Numbered from the stretch's first letter, positions 17,105 through 26,182 are shown. The stretch: 50,235 nt of DNA from Alphaproteobacteria bacterium (GCA_017528205.1 JAFXPE010000034.1:1-50235), one strand, 5' to 3'. Numbers and translations: made by a program. Notes: generated by a model not told the origin, from the sequence alone.

Positions 17105-18676
17105 TTACCGCTCGGCCGAGTTATGCCGCATTTGCAACAACTCTCCCACACGAGTGGAATTTGCCCAGTTGGTCAGCGTTTTTACAAAATTGCTTTCACT
17201 CATCAGCGAAGTTCGCGAAGCCGGAACCAGCGTATCGCGAGCCACCAGCGGCGACGGATCTCTGTCAATCAGGCCATACGCATCGGCGCCGCTGAATGCC
17301 AGCCGCTGCGCCATTTGCGCATGAGTTTTCATAATTTCTTTAATGTCCGTCATGTGCTTTTCTTCTTTCGGTGTGCGTATCGGCAACTGCTCCAAGCCTT
17401 CCTTAATACGAGCGGCCTGCTCTCTTTTAGAGCCTTCCGCCTTATTCATGGCAACGCAAATATCTTTCATCACTCCGCTCAAAATGCCTGCCGCTTCCGG
17501 CGCAATACCGATGTCATACATATCGCCGGCCTTCCGCTTATCTCCGCCATAAACGGCCATAATCGTATTTTTGCCGAAATGCGAATAACCCAAATTGGTG
17601 GCCGCCAGCGGATTGGCGCTCGATATAATAACCATTTGTCCCGTTTCAACCCGATTGGTTTGCGGATTATGGAAATTAAATTTAACGATTTTGGCGTTTT
17701 TAACATCTTCGGTGAATTGCTGTTGATTTTTCTCCATTCTCTCCAGTCCGGTTCTCATCATTTCCTTGGCCTTATCGCTGATGAGCGGAGAATTTTCGAT
17801 AAAGGCGCGGATATCAGTTTTTTGCAAATCAAACTGCGGATTTTGCTCTTTTTCCGCCGCCAAAACGTCCAACACCTTCAACAATTCGGGATTTATCTCG
17901 TTTCCGTATTCGGAATCTCTGCCGCCCACAGCCAACATAGCCCCCATGCAACCGGCAAAACTTTTCAGATATTCTTTCGGCGGTATGCGATATTCCGCAT
18001 AATCCACTTTATTGACGATTTCTGCCATTTCCGGCGCAATTACCGGCAATTTATCGCGCGCCATTCTCTCGCGAATAATCCAAGCCGCACACAAAGCGTC
18101 CAAATCCGGATCACGATGTATCAGCAAACTGTAATGCATCGCCCCTTCGCTACAATATTGCGCTATGTCATCATGATAATCCACCGCCATTTGCGTGGCG
18201 CATTTTTTCGGCTGACCGTCCATTTCCGGCAACATATCAATCGTATGATGGTCAACAACACCCATAGCTATCGAATGTCTATAAATTTCGTCGGGATCTT
18301 TCAAACCTTCAAACGCCGAAACCGGTACTCCGCCGGTGTCAATCACCAAACAATCTTCCGGAATAAAGTCCACAACTTCGCCTTTGGCATATTCCATTTC
18401 AATATGCGTCGATTCCCGCGCACGAGTTCCATACGGCTCACCGTGCAGAAAATCGCTGGCCAAATCACTCACTCGCCGATGCCGATTCAGCGGAATTTTA
18501 TGGCTTTCTATCAAACCTTTTTCCGGCGCTTCTTCGCACCACTTTTGCAACTTTTCGTTATTGCTGCAAAATTCGTAAAACCCCTCTTCGTTCGACGGCA
18601 CAAAAAACAGTGTTCCTTTGCCGAATATATGTCTGATTACTCCAGATTTTTTTTCGTATTCTTCTTTATATTCCAT
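17105..18676 (-). CDS. DHH phosphoesterase-like protein, 523 aa
   Basis: Soluble protein with metal-binding motifs of the DHH superfamily: VIDTGG (near 108), VVDHHTID (near 141) and IHRDPDLDALCAAW (near 187). In RecJ and NrnA-type enzymes, which hydrolyse phosphodiester bonds with Mn2+, the Asp-rich motif comes before the DHH triplet; here HRDPDLDA comes after DHH, so the order looks changed. The C-terminal half includes GQMVIISSANPLAATNLGYSHFG and SGADAYGLIDRDPS, which I cannot assign. A ribosome binding site AGGAGG precedes the ATG. It is the last gene of a block inserted between rplO and secY, with its own promoter and terminator. Biological role unknown. Confidence 0.7.
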   Translation of the reverse strand: MEYKEEYEKKSGVIRHIFGKGTLFFVPSNEEGFYEFCSNNEKLQKWCEEAPEKGLIESHKIPLNRHRRVSDLASDFLHGEPYGTRARESTHIEMEYAKGEVVDFIPEDCLVIDTGGVPVSAFEGLKDPDEIYRHSIAMGVVDHHTIDMLPEMDGQPKKCATQMAVDYHDDIAQYCSEGAMHYSLLIHRDPDLDALCAAWIIRERMARDKLPVIAPEMAEIVNKVDYAEYRIPPKEYLKSFAGCMGAMLAVGGRDSEYGNEINPELLKVLDVLAAEKEQNPQFDLQKTDIRAFIENSPLISDKAKEMMRTGLERMEKNQQQFTEDVKNAKIVKFNFHNPQTNRVETGQMVIISSANPLAATNLGYSHFGKNTIMAVYGGDKRKAGDMYDIGIAPEAAGILSGVMKDICVAMNKAEGSKREQAARIKEGLEQLPIRTPKEEKHMTDIKEIMKTHAQMAQRLAFSGADAYGLIDRDPSPLVARDTLVPASRTSLMSESNFVKTLTNWANSTRVGELLQMRHNSAER

Positions 18677-18703
18677 AATAACCTCCTTGTGTGAGCATAC
18701 CGA

Positions 18704-18731
18704 ATTGTAACATATTTAAAATTTTTGGCAA
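18704..18731 (-). promoter_or_regulatory. Putative promoter for the DHH-like gene
   Basis: Minus strand: -35 TTGCCA, 16-nt spacer, -10 TACAAT, about 28 nt before the start codon, within the 63-bp gap from the upstream gene. Confidence 0.5.
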
Positions 18732-18739
18732 TATTATAT

Positions 18740-19606
18740 TTACAAAAAACTGCCGATGCGGAACTCCTTTTTATTTGCCATAACCTGCGCCCAACTTTCA
18801 TCTGCGGCGGCCAGAGATTTTTCTACAAAATCGCTGTAAATCATAGAGCGAGCGGTTTGTTCGTCCAACAACAAAAGATTCCGCCAACCCCACACTTGCT
18901 TTTGCATTACCTCCTGTGCTTCAAGCAAAGAAATATGCAAGAGGTTACAAATTTTTTGCCGACACAAATCAATATATATCTCCCGCGCACTCGGCTGAGT
19001 ATACAAGAGTTTTTCATAAATGGCTTCAACATAATATTGCGGCACCACTTCAACCATTTCCATTTGCGGATAAAGCCGGCTGATATTGCTTGACAGCATC
19101 TCAATATGCGGACTGTTTTGCGCTATAACCAACCATTCTCCCTCAAATAAGGCAAATTTTTCTTTGTCCGGCGAATAAAATTGAAACCAGTTCGGAGTCG
19201 TCAGCGTAGTAATACTCAAGCAACGACGCCGCAAAACCCGTTCTAAAAAACTGTGCAATTTTTGCCGGTCTGCGGCGCCTAAATCGGTAGGTATGTCATA
19301 TTGCGGCTGATACCATTCAAAGTCTTGAGCGCGATGATAAACGGCTTTTAACATTTGCACAGAAACATACCGTTTATCCAGCTTTTGTTGCAAAGGATAA
19401 TCCTTATAAAATTCAAATACCAAATTTTGCAACACCGCATCTTCTTTGGCGCGCTCGTCAATCAAAAAGGTTCCGTCGGCAAACAAAGCCAAATACGGAC
19501 GATATTTTTTATCAACATTTGCCTCTTTATGCGCCGTAATACAAACCTTACCGCGTGCATACAACTCATCAACCGCATTTTCCTGCGTTATAATTCCGTT
19601 TATCAT
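18740..19606 (-). CDS. Hypothetical protein of a three-member paralogous family (short)
   Basis: 288 aa. It shares with the next two upstream genes the pattern YRPYLALFADGTFLI, a block with VPQYYVEAIYEKL, and a C-terminal segment REIYIDLCRQKICNLLHISLLEAQEVMQKQVWGWRNLL. That last part resembles the helical 'HxEAL..VA...GW.NW' motif seen in other uncharacterised proteins. It lacks an N-terminal block of its paralogs. GGAGG precedes the ATG, and the gene lies 11 bp after the 471-aa paralog, so they form an operon. Function unknown. Confidence 0.75.
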   Translation of the reverse strand: MINGIITQENAVDELYARGKVCITAHKEANVDKKYRPYLALFADGTFLIDERAKEDAVLQNLVFEFYKDYPLQQKLDKRYVSVQMLKAVYHRAQDFEWYQPQYDIPTDLGAADRQKLHSFLERVLRRRCLSITTLTTPNWFQFYSPDKEKFALFEGEWLVIAQNSPHIEMLSSNISRLYPQMEMVEVVPQYYVEAIYEKLLYTQPSAREIYIDLCRQKICNLLHISLLEAQEVMQKQVWGWRNLLLLDEQTARSMIYSDFVEKSLAAADESWAQVMANKKEFRIGSFL

Positions 19607-19617
19607 CGCCGCCTCCG

Positions 19618-21033
19618 TTATTTATTTGTATCTTCGATTACTTGTTGCCACAACCGCTTAAAAAATTCCCTTCCCCGTTCGGGAGCAATATTTTGCGATT
19701 CAAATAAATTAAGATATTTCAAACCGTTATAACAAATCGAATTGCCATATCCCATACCTTCGGCGCGCAATTCCATATCCTGTTCTTCGGCAATAAGTTG
19801 CCGTGCCTTGGTTTCATTAACCCCGAGAACCTCCTTCCAATTTTTCCAACCGGCAACCAATGCAACCAATTCCAAAGCCTCAACGTGCTGAATTTTCGCT
19901 ATCCGCTTTAATTTACGCGCCTTTTGTTTCAGCATTTCAATATAAATGTCATGCGCGCTTTTTTGCCGTTCGGATATAATTTCGAGCAAATAAGTAATAT
20001 ATTCGTCCGGCACGGTTTCCGCCTCAAATTTCATCTGCGGAAAGCATCTTTTCAAATCTTGCACCAAAGGATTGTCCGCAGGGTTGTGAGATGAATGTTT
20101 CAAATTTGAGAGCACCAATTTGCCGTCAGAAAACAAAACATACCGCTCATATTCCGGATATGTCATACGATAATCAAGATAAATTCCCATATACGGTATG
20201 CGTGGAATGGTAACGCTGATACAGGTTCGCCCTTTTAATATATTTTCCGCATACTCCTCCATTTGGTGCTTTTCTTCTGCCCGTTCTGCAGATTGATTTT
20301 CTGCAACATCTTCCGGCGAAATATACCAATCGTATTTTTCCGCCTCTTTATACAAAGCATCAAGATATGCTTGCGGCACATAAATCGCCTCCAGCATCGG
20401 CAAATGCCTATTGCAACGAATAAAGTGATCCGCCGGCGCAAAACCGCGAAAACTGTTTTGTTCTTTATAGTCTTTGGAAACAACCAGCAAACCGTTATCA
20501 AACAACGCCACATACTGCCGCCGTTCCGGAATAAAGGTTGTGTCTTTTGCCGCGGTGAGTAAAATACTGTCTTTGATAAAGCAATATTTTACAAATTCTG
20601 CCGGATTTTTGAAGGCAATCAACTCCAAATCATTGATATCGCCTTCGATTTTGTCAGTCTGCTCGGATATATCAAGCAAAATTTCATAATACTTGATGAT
20701 TTCCGATTTTTCTTCCGGACCATAAATTTGTTTGACCTCATAGCCGTAATATGCCAGCATTTTTCGCTCCCGCTCAATTCTTTTGGGTGCATTTTGCGGC
20801 GAAAAACAATGTACCAAAACTCCGTTGGAAAAATAATGAAAATTGCTGCTAACAACCATAAGCGGAAATCTGCGATTGCGCACAAAACAAACATCTTCCG
20901 GATGATTTTTCAAGTATTCTTCACGCAAAACGCCGGTTTGTTTCCATAATTTTTCTTGCTTGGGTTTCAGCCATCTGTAAGTCAGGCAATCGCCTTCAGC
21001 CAACAATTTATCGGTTAATTGATAATAACTCAT
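19618..21033 (-). CDS. Hypothetical protein of a three-member paralogous family (471 aa)
   Basis: Soluble protein built of repeated units of about 100-130 residues. Each has a predicted strand pair such as YVALFDNGLLVVSK or YVLFSDGKLVLSN, then a VPQAYLDALY- or VPDEYITYLL-type helix. The C-terminus carries IYIEMLKQKARKLKRIAKI followed by HVEALELVALVAGWKNWKE. Most similar to the 445-aa gene upstream (same block order). ATG at 21033 preceded by AAAGGAG. Its 5' region contains a leader shared with that paralog. No export signal. Function unknown. Confidence 0.78.
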   Translation of the reverse strand: MSYYQLTDKLLAEGDCLTYRWLKPKQEKLWKQTGVLREEYLKNHPEDVCFVRNRRFPLMVVSSNFHYFSNGVLVHCFSPQNAPKRIERERKMLAYYGYEVKQIYGPEEKSEIIKYYEILLDISEQTDKIEGDINDLELIAFKNPAEFVKYCFIKDSILLTAAKDTTFIPERRQYVALFDNGLLVVSKDYKEQNSFRGFAPADHFIRCNRHLPMLEAIYVPQAYLDALYKEAEKYDWYISPEDVAENQSAERAEEKHQMEEYAENILKGRTCISVTIPRIPYMGIYLDYRMTYPEYERYVLFSDGKLVLSNLKHSSHNPADNPLVQDLKRCFPQMKFEAETVPDEYITYLLEIISERQKSAHDIYIEMLKQKARKLKRIAKIQHVEALELVALVAGWKNWKEVLGVNETKARQLIAEEQDMELRAEGMGYGNSICYNGLKYLNLFESQNIAPERGREFFKRLWQQVIEDTNK

Positions 21034-21186
21034 AACACATACTCCTTTAAAATACGGGAAATGTATGCGATGCCTGCCTCATCGCGCTTCCCTTAAATTA
21101 AAGTCGTGTTTAAAATTAAATGATTATTCCGTCCGGATTTGCCTATATGGGCAGGATGCACGCGCTAATCAACGCATCAGATATTG
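21034..21186 (-). promoter_or_regulatory. Duplicated leader element, copy 1
   Basis: The gap upstream of the 471-aa gene contains TTATTCCGTCCGGATT (21124-21139), flanked by GATGCCTGCC (21069) and GGCAGGATGC (21149), which can pair. The same core and arms occur upstream of the paralog at 22558-22650, at similar distance from the start codon. This may be a structured leader RNA, an operator, or simply duplication with the gene. Confidence 0.5.
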
Positions 21187-22524
21187 CTATTTCGGATGCT
21201 TTTGCCGCATTTGCCAATATTTATATTCTTCTTCCAGCGGATTCTCCGGATTGCGCGTGGCGTACATTCGTCTGTCGCTCATATTTTGCCATATTAAGTG
21301 TCGCGCGTGAGTTTCATCTTCCACTTTCAGCGCCTTCCAATTTTGCCAACCGGCCATTTGCGCTACCACGTCCAGCGCCTCATGATGGCTGATTTCCACC
21401 ATTTTTTTGATTTTACGCGCTTTTTGCTTCAACATTTCGATATACGTTTGCTCCGCACTTTTTTGAAACTCCGGCAAACGGCGATAAATTTCCGGCAAAT
21501 AATAATCCGGCACCTGCTCAACCTTAAACTCATAACCCGGATAAGCTGTGTGCATTTGCTCAATAAACAAACTGTCTTCGCCAAAGCGGGTTCGACTTTG
21601 CCCGATTATCAGCAAACCATCGCTAAACAAAGCATATTTATCCACCTCCGGCGTTAAAAATATATTTTGAATCATCGGATTCAACAGGGATACGCACTTA
21701 CGATTGACAAACAGTTTATCGATATATTTTTGCATTTTCATCAGCTCGTTAAAGCTTAATCTCTGCTTTTCCTTTGCGGCATCAGGCGATTCATACCAAT
21801 CATATTCCGCGGCTTTGGCGTATATGGCCTCAATATAGTCTTGCGGCACATACTCCAGTTCCATACGCAAATATTCTTCATTTGAGTGTTCAAACAAGGT
21901 AATGCGACCAAAATTTGAAATTTTTACACTTTGATAAATGTCCGATACAAAAAAGCGACCGTCGGCAAACAGCGCCAAATAATCCCGACATTCGGCTTTG
22001 ACATTTTCGTCTTTGCTGGCCGTCAATAAAACATTGCCCTCATAAAAACATTCTTTTATAAATTCTTCTTTATTCGGAAAAGCAACGACTTCCAAATCCT
22101 CGGTATATGAATAACGCATACACGCCTGCTCGGAAACATAACGCAGCATTTTATCATAACTGAATACATCTATTTGCTCTTGCGGGGCGTAAATCTTGCT
22201 GATTTTATAACCGCGAATTTTGAGCATGGTTTTAATTCTTTCCAACTCGGCCGGCGCGGTTTTTTCACCCAAATAACGAGAAAAAATCAAGCTGCCGTCG
22301 CTAAAATAATGAAAACGAGGGTGATAACTGCGTTGCCACAGCTTAGCGGTTTTGGAAACAATGCGGCAACGTTTGACTTTATGCTGCTTTTTGTATTCTG
22401 TTTCAAGCTCTTTGGCATAGCGCCAAGCTGTCATCGGCTCCGTCGGATTATACGACAGGCAAACACTGTTTTTAAACAGCGTTTCAATAACTTCGTAAGA
22501 AAGGGGAAAGGTTTTATCAGTCAT
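21187..22524 (-). CDS. Hypothetical protein of a three-member paralogous family (445 aa)
   Basis: Closest relative of the 471-aa gene. It has CRDYLALFADGRFFVSD, YALFSDGLLIIGQSR, VPQDYIEAIYAKAAEYDWY, and a C-terminal TYIEMLKQKARKIKKMVEISHHEALDVVAQMAGWQNWK. N-terminal residues LSYEVIETLFKNSVCLSYN also have a counterpart there. Soluble, mixed alpha/beta. It is the first gene of the block inserted after rplO. The ribosome binding site is AAGGAG about 10 nt upstream. Function unknown. Confidence 0.78.
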   Translation of the reverse strand: MTDKTFPLSYEVIETLFKNSVCLSYNPTEPMTAWRYAKELETEYKKQHKVKRCRIVSKTAKLWQRSYHPRFHYFSDGSLIFSRYLGEKTAPAELERIKTMLKIRGYKISKIYAPQEQIDVFSYDKMLRYVSEQACMRYSYTEDLEVVAFPNKEEFIKECFYEGNVLLTASKDENVKAECRDYLALFADGRFFVSDIYQSVKISNFGRITLFEHSNEEYLRMELEYVPQDYIEAIYAKAAEYDWYESPDAAKEKQRLSFNELMKMQKYIDKLFVNRKCVSLLNPMIQNIFLTPEVDKYALFSDGLLIIGQSRTRFGEDSLFIEQMHTAYPGYEFKVEQVPDYYLPEIYRRLPEFQKSAEQTYIEMLKQKARKIKKMVEISHHEALDVVAQMAGWQNWKALKVEDETHARHLIWQNMSDRRMYATRNPENPLEEEYKYWQMRQKHPK

Positions 22525-22557
22525 AGTCTTAACTCCTTAGCGAGGATATAGTCTTTT

Positions 22558-22650
22558 GATGCCTGCCAGTCAAAAATCCTCTGTGTAAAGAGTTTCAACC
22601 ATTATGTAAATTAAAAAGGTTATTCCGTCCGGATTCGCTATCAAGGCAGG
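22558..22650 (-). promoter_or_regulatory. Duplicated leader element, copy 2
   Basis: GATGCCTGCC (22558-22567), TTATTCCGTCCGGATT (22620-22635) and GGCAGG (22645-22650), ordered as in the copy upstream of the 471-aa gene. The core is about 110 nt before the start codon of the 445-aa gene. Confidence 0.5.
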
Positions 22651-22776
22651 CAGCAAGCGATAACCATCGCTTATGAAAACAGCTTACCAGAAAATCCATC
22701 CCTTGTCAATCAAGTTTTTCAAAATGCATAAAAAACATAACACCATATTTCACCGTCATACTGAGCCGTAGTTTTC

Positions 22777-22890
22777 CGTCATTCTTGGCTTGACCGAGAA
22801 TCTCGAAAAACCGGCGAAGTATCCATTCGTTCCACAGGAACGAACAACACCATGGGTGTTGCTGGATTCTTCGTTACACTCAGAATGACG
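22777..22890. repeat. Palindromic intergenic element
   Basis: Arms CGTCATTCTTGG and CTCAGAATGACG, with inner CGTTCC / GGAACG and CAACACC / GGTGTTG hairpins. Same layout as 2318-2415. Confidence 0.65.
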
Positions 22891-22973
22891 ATAATACACA
22901 CAACAAAAAAGGAAGTGCAATAAGCACTTCCTTTCCAAAATACCTCCGCATAAATCTCAGAGAATGCGGCTTA

Positions 22974-23053
22974 TAGAGTGGTTGACAAGGCGAGAAAAAT
23001 TTTAGTGTATATTGAGGTACATGAATTTTTCGAGACCGCAGTCAACTACTCTA
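22974..23053. repeat. Hairpin with conserved apical motif
   Basis: TAGAGTGGTTGAC (22974) pairs with GTCAACTACTCTA (23041) with one mismatch; inner arms AGAAAAATT / AATTTTTCG enclose AGTGTATATTGAGGTACATG. Confidence 0.65.
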
Positions 23054-23108
23054 GATGAGCCTGAATTGTAAATCTCAGATAGTGTGCGCAAATAATAAAA
23101 AATAAGGG

Positions 23109-23152
23109 CGGAAGTACCGGAGCGTACATAGAGGTACGTGAGGACACTTCCG
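23109..23152. repeat. Hairpin with conserved apical motif
   Basis: CGGAAGT and ACTTCCG arms around GCGTACATAGAGGTACGTGA, just downstream of rplO. It may also act in ending the rplO transcript. Confidence 0.55.
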
Positions 23153-23180
23153 ACCCGCAATTTTTTGTATTAGTTGCCAA

Positions 23181-23633
23181 CTAGATGAGATTTACCTTGC
23201 CGCCGGCTTTTTCTACCGCAGCCACAGCCGCTTTCGAAGCCGAGTTAACGGTGATTTCGATTTTGCAGGTAACAGCACCGCGTGCAAGCAAGCGAATACC
23301 GTCCAGCTTCTTCGAAATAACGTTTGAGCTGAGTAAAGTTTCAACGCTGATTGACTTGGCGTCTAATTTGCCGCTGTCAATAGCCTTTTGAATGGTATCC
23401 AAGTTTACAACGGCATAAGTCTTTGCAAACGGATTTTTAAAACCATGCTTCGGCAACTGACGATACAGCGGCATTTGTCCGCCTTCAAATCCCATTTTAG
23501 CACCACCGGCGCGCGCTTTTTGACCTTTGTGACCCAGTCCGCAAGTTTTTCCCTTGCCGCAACCAATACCGCGGCCAACGCGTTTACGATTTTTGGTAGC
23601 GCCTTCGTTGTCTTTTAATTCGTTAAGTTTCAT
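23181..23633 (-). CDS. rplO: 50S ribosomal protein L15
   Basis: 150 aa from the ATG at 23633 ([22 protein letters not shown]), the conserved family start; a longer frame from 23759 runs through a palindrome and is rejected. Contains [22 protein letters not shown] and [18 protein letters not shown], typical of L15, a late-assembly 50S protein that binds 23S rRNA. It is separated from rpmD by 149 bp, unusual inside this operon, and from secY by the inserted block. Confidence 0.97.
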   Translation of the reverse strand: MKLNELKDNEGATKNRKRVGRGIGCGKGKTCGLGHKGQKARAGGAKMGFEGGQMPLYRQLPKHGFKNPFAKTYAVVNLDTIQKAIDSGKLDAKSISVETLLSSNVISKKLDGIRLLARGAVTCKIEITVNSASKAAVAAVEKAGGKVNLI

Positions 23634-23676
23634 TTCTTTCACCTTTTTAATATAACCTAGTAAAAGTCTCTTAATC

Positions 23677-23784
23677 AAAACTTCGATAAAGGGGCTTGCT
23701 ATTGTTTGATTTGCGAGCGCAGTGTACGAATAAGGTACATAAGCGAGCAAAGCGGGCAATATGAAGCCCCTTCTGCGAAGTTTT
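23677..23784. repeat. Long palindrome between rpmD and rplO
   Basis: Outer arms AAAACTTCG (23677-23685) and CGAAGTTTT (23776-23784), then AGGGGCTT / AAGCCCCT, with GCAGTGTACGAATAAGGTAC at the apex. It sits inside the ribosomal operon. The end overlaps the rpmD stop codon. Confidence 0.7.
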
Positions 23785-23971
23785 ATTCCTCGACTTTTAC
23801 GAGGTGAGCCACCTTCTTAATCATTCCGCGAATAGCAGGAGTATCCTCCAACTCCACGGTACGACCGGTTTTGGTTAATCCCAAGCCTCTCAAATTAGTT
23901 TCCTGATATTGAGGGCGTCCGATTGTGCTACCTGTTCTGGTAACTTTTATTGTCTTCTTTTTAGTTGCCAT
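23783..23971 (-). CDS. rpmD: 50S ribosomal protein L30
   Basis: 62 aa, typical for bacterial L30. Contains [17 protein letters not shown] and the segment [24 protein letters not shown]. Starts 2 bp after the rpsE stop. Confidence 0.96.
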   Translation of the reverse strand: MATKKKTIKVTRTGSTIGRPQYQETNLRGLGLTKTGRTVELEDTPAIRGMIKKVAHLVKVEE

Positions 23972-23973
23972 GA

Positions 23974-24534
23974 TTAAGCCTCCTCTTTAACTTCTTTGGC
24001 CATACCTTCACGGCGGCTGACAATATCACCGACTTTCTTGCCGCGTTTAGCCGCAACCATTCTCGGTGAGTTAATACCCTTCAAAGCATCGAAAGTTGCT
24101 TTAATCATATTGTACGGGTTGTTAGAACCCAAAGATTTAGCAACAACGTCTTGCACGCCCAAAACTTCAAAAACAGCACGCATCGGGCCGCCGGCAATAA
24201 CACCGGTACCGGCAGGAGCTGTTCTCAAAACCACTTTACCGGCGCCGAAACGACCGGAAATATCGTGGTGCAAAGTTCTGCCTTCGCGCAACGGAATACG
24301 AATCATATTCTTTCTAGCTTCGTTTGTAGCCTTTGTAATTGCTTCCGGCACTTCAGCGGCTTTACCGGTACCCAAACCGATGCGGCCCTTCTGATCACCG
24401 ACAACAACCACCGCGGCGAAGCTCATTGTGCGTCCGCCCTTAACGGTTTTGGCTACGCGGTTAACGTGAACCAGTCTTTCAACCAATTCATCTTTTACTT
24501 CTTTTTTATTATGACGATCTGTAGCTTGTACCAT
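23974..24534 (-). CDS. rpsE: 30S ribosomal protein S5
   Basis: 186 aa from the ATG at 24534. An ATG two codons upstream (24540) abuts the AGGAG ribosome binding site, so the second ATG has the better spacing. Contains the double-stranded-RNA-binding-like domain ([24 protein letters not shown]) and the conserved GxGxxx[26 protein letters not shown] and [13 protein letters not shown] motifs. It helps decoding accuracy with S4 and S12. Confidence 0.97.
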   Translation of the reverse strand: MVQATDRHNKKEVKDELVERLVHVNRVAKTVKGGRTMSFAAVVVVGDQKGRIGLGTGKAAEVPEAITKATNEARKNMIRIPLREGRTLHHDISGRFGAGKVVLRTAPAGTGVIAGGPMRAVFEVLGVQDVVAKSLGSNNPYNMIKATFDALKGINSPRMVAAKRGKKVGDIVSRREGMAKEVKEEA

Positions 24535-24543
24535 CTTCATCTC

Positions 24544-24906
24544 CTAGAATTTCAAACCAGCTTCACGAGCTGCATCAGCCAAAGCCTTGACACGACCGTG
24601 ATAAATATATCCGCCGCGATCAAATACAACTTCGGAAATACCGGACTTTGTAGCTCTTTCAGCAATTACTTTACCAACGAAGCCAGCGGCTTCAACCGTA
24701 GAAGATTTTTTAATCTGTCCTCTGATTTCTTTATCCAAAGTAGATGCAGAAGCAAGTGTTAAACCTTTTACATCGTCAATGATTTGCGCATAAATATGCT
24801 TACCGCTGCGGAAAACCGACAATCTTAACTTGCCGTTTGCTGCGTTTTTCAAAGCATATCTTACGCGAGCTTGTCTTCTTTCAAACAATTTTTTTGGTGT
24901 ATTCAT
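24544..24906 (-). CDS. rplR: 50S ribosomal protein L18
   Basis: 120 aa. [25 protein letters not shown] and the C-terminal [28 protein letters not shown] are diagnostic. It binds 5S rRNA in the central protuberance with L5. 11 bp after rplF. Confidence 0.97.
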   Translation of the reverse strand: MNTPKKLFERRQARVRYALKNAANGKLRLSVFRSGKHIYAQIIDDVKGLTLASASTLDKEIRGQIKKSSTVEAAGFVGKVIAERATKSGISEVVFDRGGYIYHGRVKALADAAREAGLKF

Positions 24907-24917
24907 CGACTTATTCC

Positions 24918-25454
24918 TTATTTCTTCTTACCTTCTTTACGACGGACATATTCGTCTGTATACTTCACGCCCTTGCCTTTATAAGGTTCCGGCTTTCTGT
25001 ATTTACGAATTTCGGCGGCAACTTGGCCAACCTTTTGTTTGTCTGCGCCAAAGATAGAAATTTGAGTCGGAGAAGCGCAGGTAATTTTAATACCTTCCGG
25101 TGTCGGAAATACAACTTCATGTGAAAAACCTAAAGACAAAACCAAATTTTTGCCCTCAACACGCGCTTTGTAACCAACGCCGACCAATTCCATATCTTTG
25201 CTAAAGCCTTCGCTTACACCCTTAATCATATCATTGATACGCGCACGGGTTGTGCCCCACAATGCTCTGGAAGCATTGCTTTGCGATAACGGGGAAACGG
25301 AAACTTTGCCGTCTTCAAATTTTGCTGCAACATGGCTGTCGTCATAAGAATAAGACAATTCACCTAACTTGCCTTTTGCAACAACTGTATTGTTATTAAT
25401 GCTCAATTCCACACCGGCAGGAACAACAACTGGATATTTACCAACTCTTGACAT
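24918..25454 (-). CDS. rplF: 50S ribosomal protein L6
   Basis: 178 aa. Starts [17 protein letters not shown]; contains [18 protein letters not shown] and the C-terminal signature [22 protein letters not shown] stretch ([18 protein letters not shown]). It lies near the GTPase-associated centre. 11 bp after rpsH. Confidence 0.97.
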   Translation of the reverse strand: MSRVGKYPVVVPAGVELSINNNTVVAKGKLGELSYSYDDSHVAAKFEDGKVSVSPLSQSNASRALWGTTRARINDMIKGVSEGFSKDMELVGVGYKARVEGKNLVLSLGFSHEVVFPTPEGIKITCASPTQISIFGADKQKVGQVAAEIRKYRKPEPYKGKGVKYTDEYVRRKEGKKK

Positions 25455-25465
25455 TTCCTACCTCC

Positions 25466-25864
25466 TTAGAATACTTGGCATAAAATTTCACCGCCAACGT
25501 TAGCCTTTCTGGCTTCGTTGTCGCTCATCACGCCTTGCGGAGTCGAAATAATGGAAATACCCAAGCCGTTATAAACTCTCGGCAAATCCTTCACGCTTGA
25601 ATAAACGCGACGACCCGGCGTAGATACGCGGTAAATTTTTGTTATAACTGCAGCACCTTCATGGTACTTTAACTGAATGTGAAGTTCGTCAACACCCGGT
25701 CTTACATTGCTCTTTTCCCAACCGGCAATGTAACCTTCGCGTTTCAAAACATCTAACACATTTTCACGCAAGCGAGAAGCAGGTGATACAACATCACTCT
25801 TTTTCGCTCTTTGTGCGTTTCTAATGCGTGTGAGCATATCGCCCAAAGGATCACTCATAGACAT
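25466..25864 (-). CDS. rpsH: 30S ribosomal protein S8
   Basis: 132 aa. Contains [38 protein letters not shown] and the family end LCQVF-like (GGEILCQVF). A 16S rRNA binder needed for early assembly; in enteric bacteria it also represses the spc operon, but no such site was examined here. A second Met two codons in (MSDPLG) could be the start. Confidence 0.97.
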   Translation of the reverse strand: MSMSDPLGDMLTRIRNAQRAKKSDVVSPASRLRENVLDVLKREGYIAGWEKSNVRPGVDELHIQLKYHEGAAVITKIYRVSTPGRRVYSSVKDLPRVYNGLGISIISTPQGVMSDNEARKANVGGEILCQVF

Positions 25865-25876
25865 GTATCTTCCTCC

Positions 25877-26182
25877 TTACCAACTTGATTTTACTAAACC
25901 AGGAATTTCGCCAAAGCTTGCCAAATCTCTCAACTCAACACGGCTTAAACCGAATTTTCTGTAATAACTGCGTGAACGTCCCGTGATTCTGCAACGATTG
26001 CGAATGCGACATTTTGCAGAATTCTTCGGAAACTTTTGCAAAGCAAACTGAGCTTGCATTCTCTCTTCCGGAGTTGCATTCTTATCCATCATGATTGCTT
26101 TTTGTTTTTGACGGCGGTTCGAATACTTAGCAGCCATCTGAACTCTTTTCAAGTTTCTATATACCGAACTTGTTTTTGACAT
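25877..26182 (-). CDS. rpsN: 30S ribosomal protein S14
   Basis: 101 aa long form without paired CxxC zinc motifs, the type found in proteobacteria. Contains [20 protein letters not shown] and ends [11 protein letters not shown]. It sits in the 30S head close to S3 and S10. 14 bp after rplE. Confidence 0.97.
   Translation of the reverse strand: MSKTSSVYRNLKRVQMAAKYSNRRQKQKAIMMDKNATPEERMQAQFALQKFPKNSAKCRIRNRCRITGRSRSYYRKFGLSRVELRDLASFGEIPGLVKSSW

Larger units (their letters stand above)
22525..23180. other. Intergenic region with leader copy 2 and palindromes
   Basis: 656 bp between the inserted block and rplO. It holds the second leader copy (22558-22650), a palindromic element (22777-22890) and two hairpins with the conserved apical motif (22974-23053, 23109-23152). 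A 60-codon frame at 22756-22938 lies inside the palindrome and is not a gene. Confidence 0.55.

Noticed and set aside
17102..18694. 530-codon plus-strand frame opposite the DHH-like gene
   Set aside because: It is the antisense of a gene with clear motifs, ribosome binding site, promoter and terminator; its protein is Arg/His/Phe-rich nonsense.
22756..22938. 60-codon minus-strand frame
   Set aside because: It is contained in a palindromic repeat and lacks a ribosome binding site.
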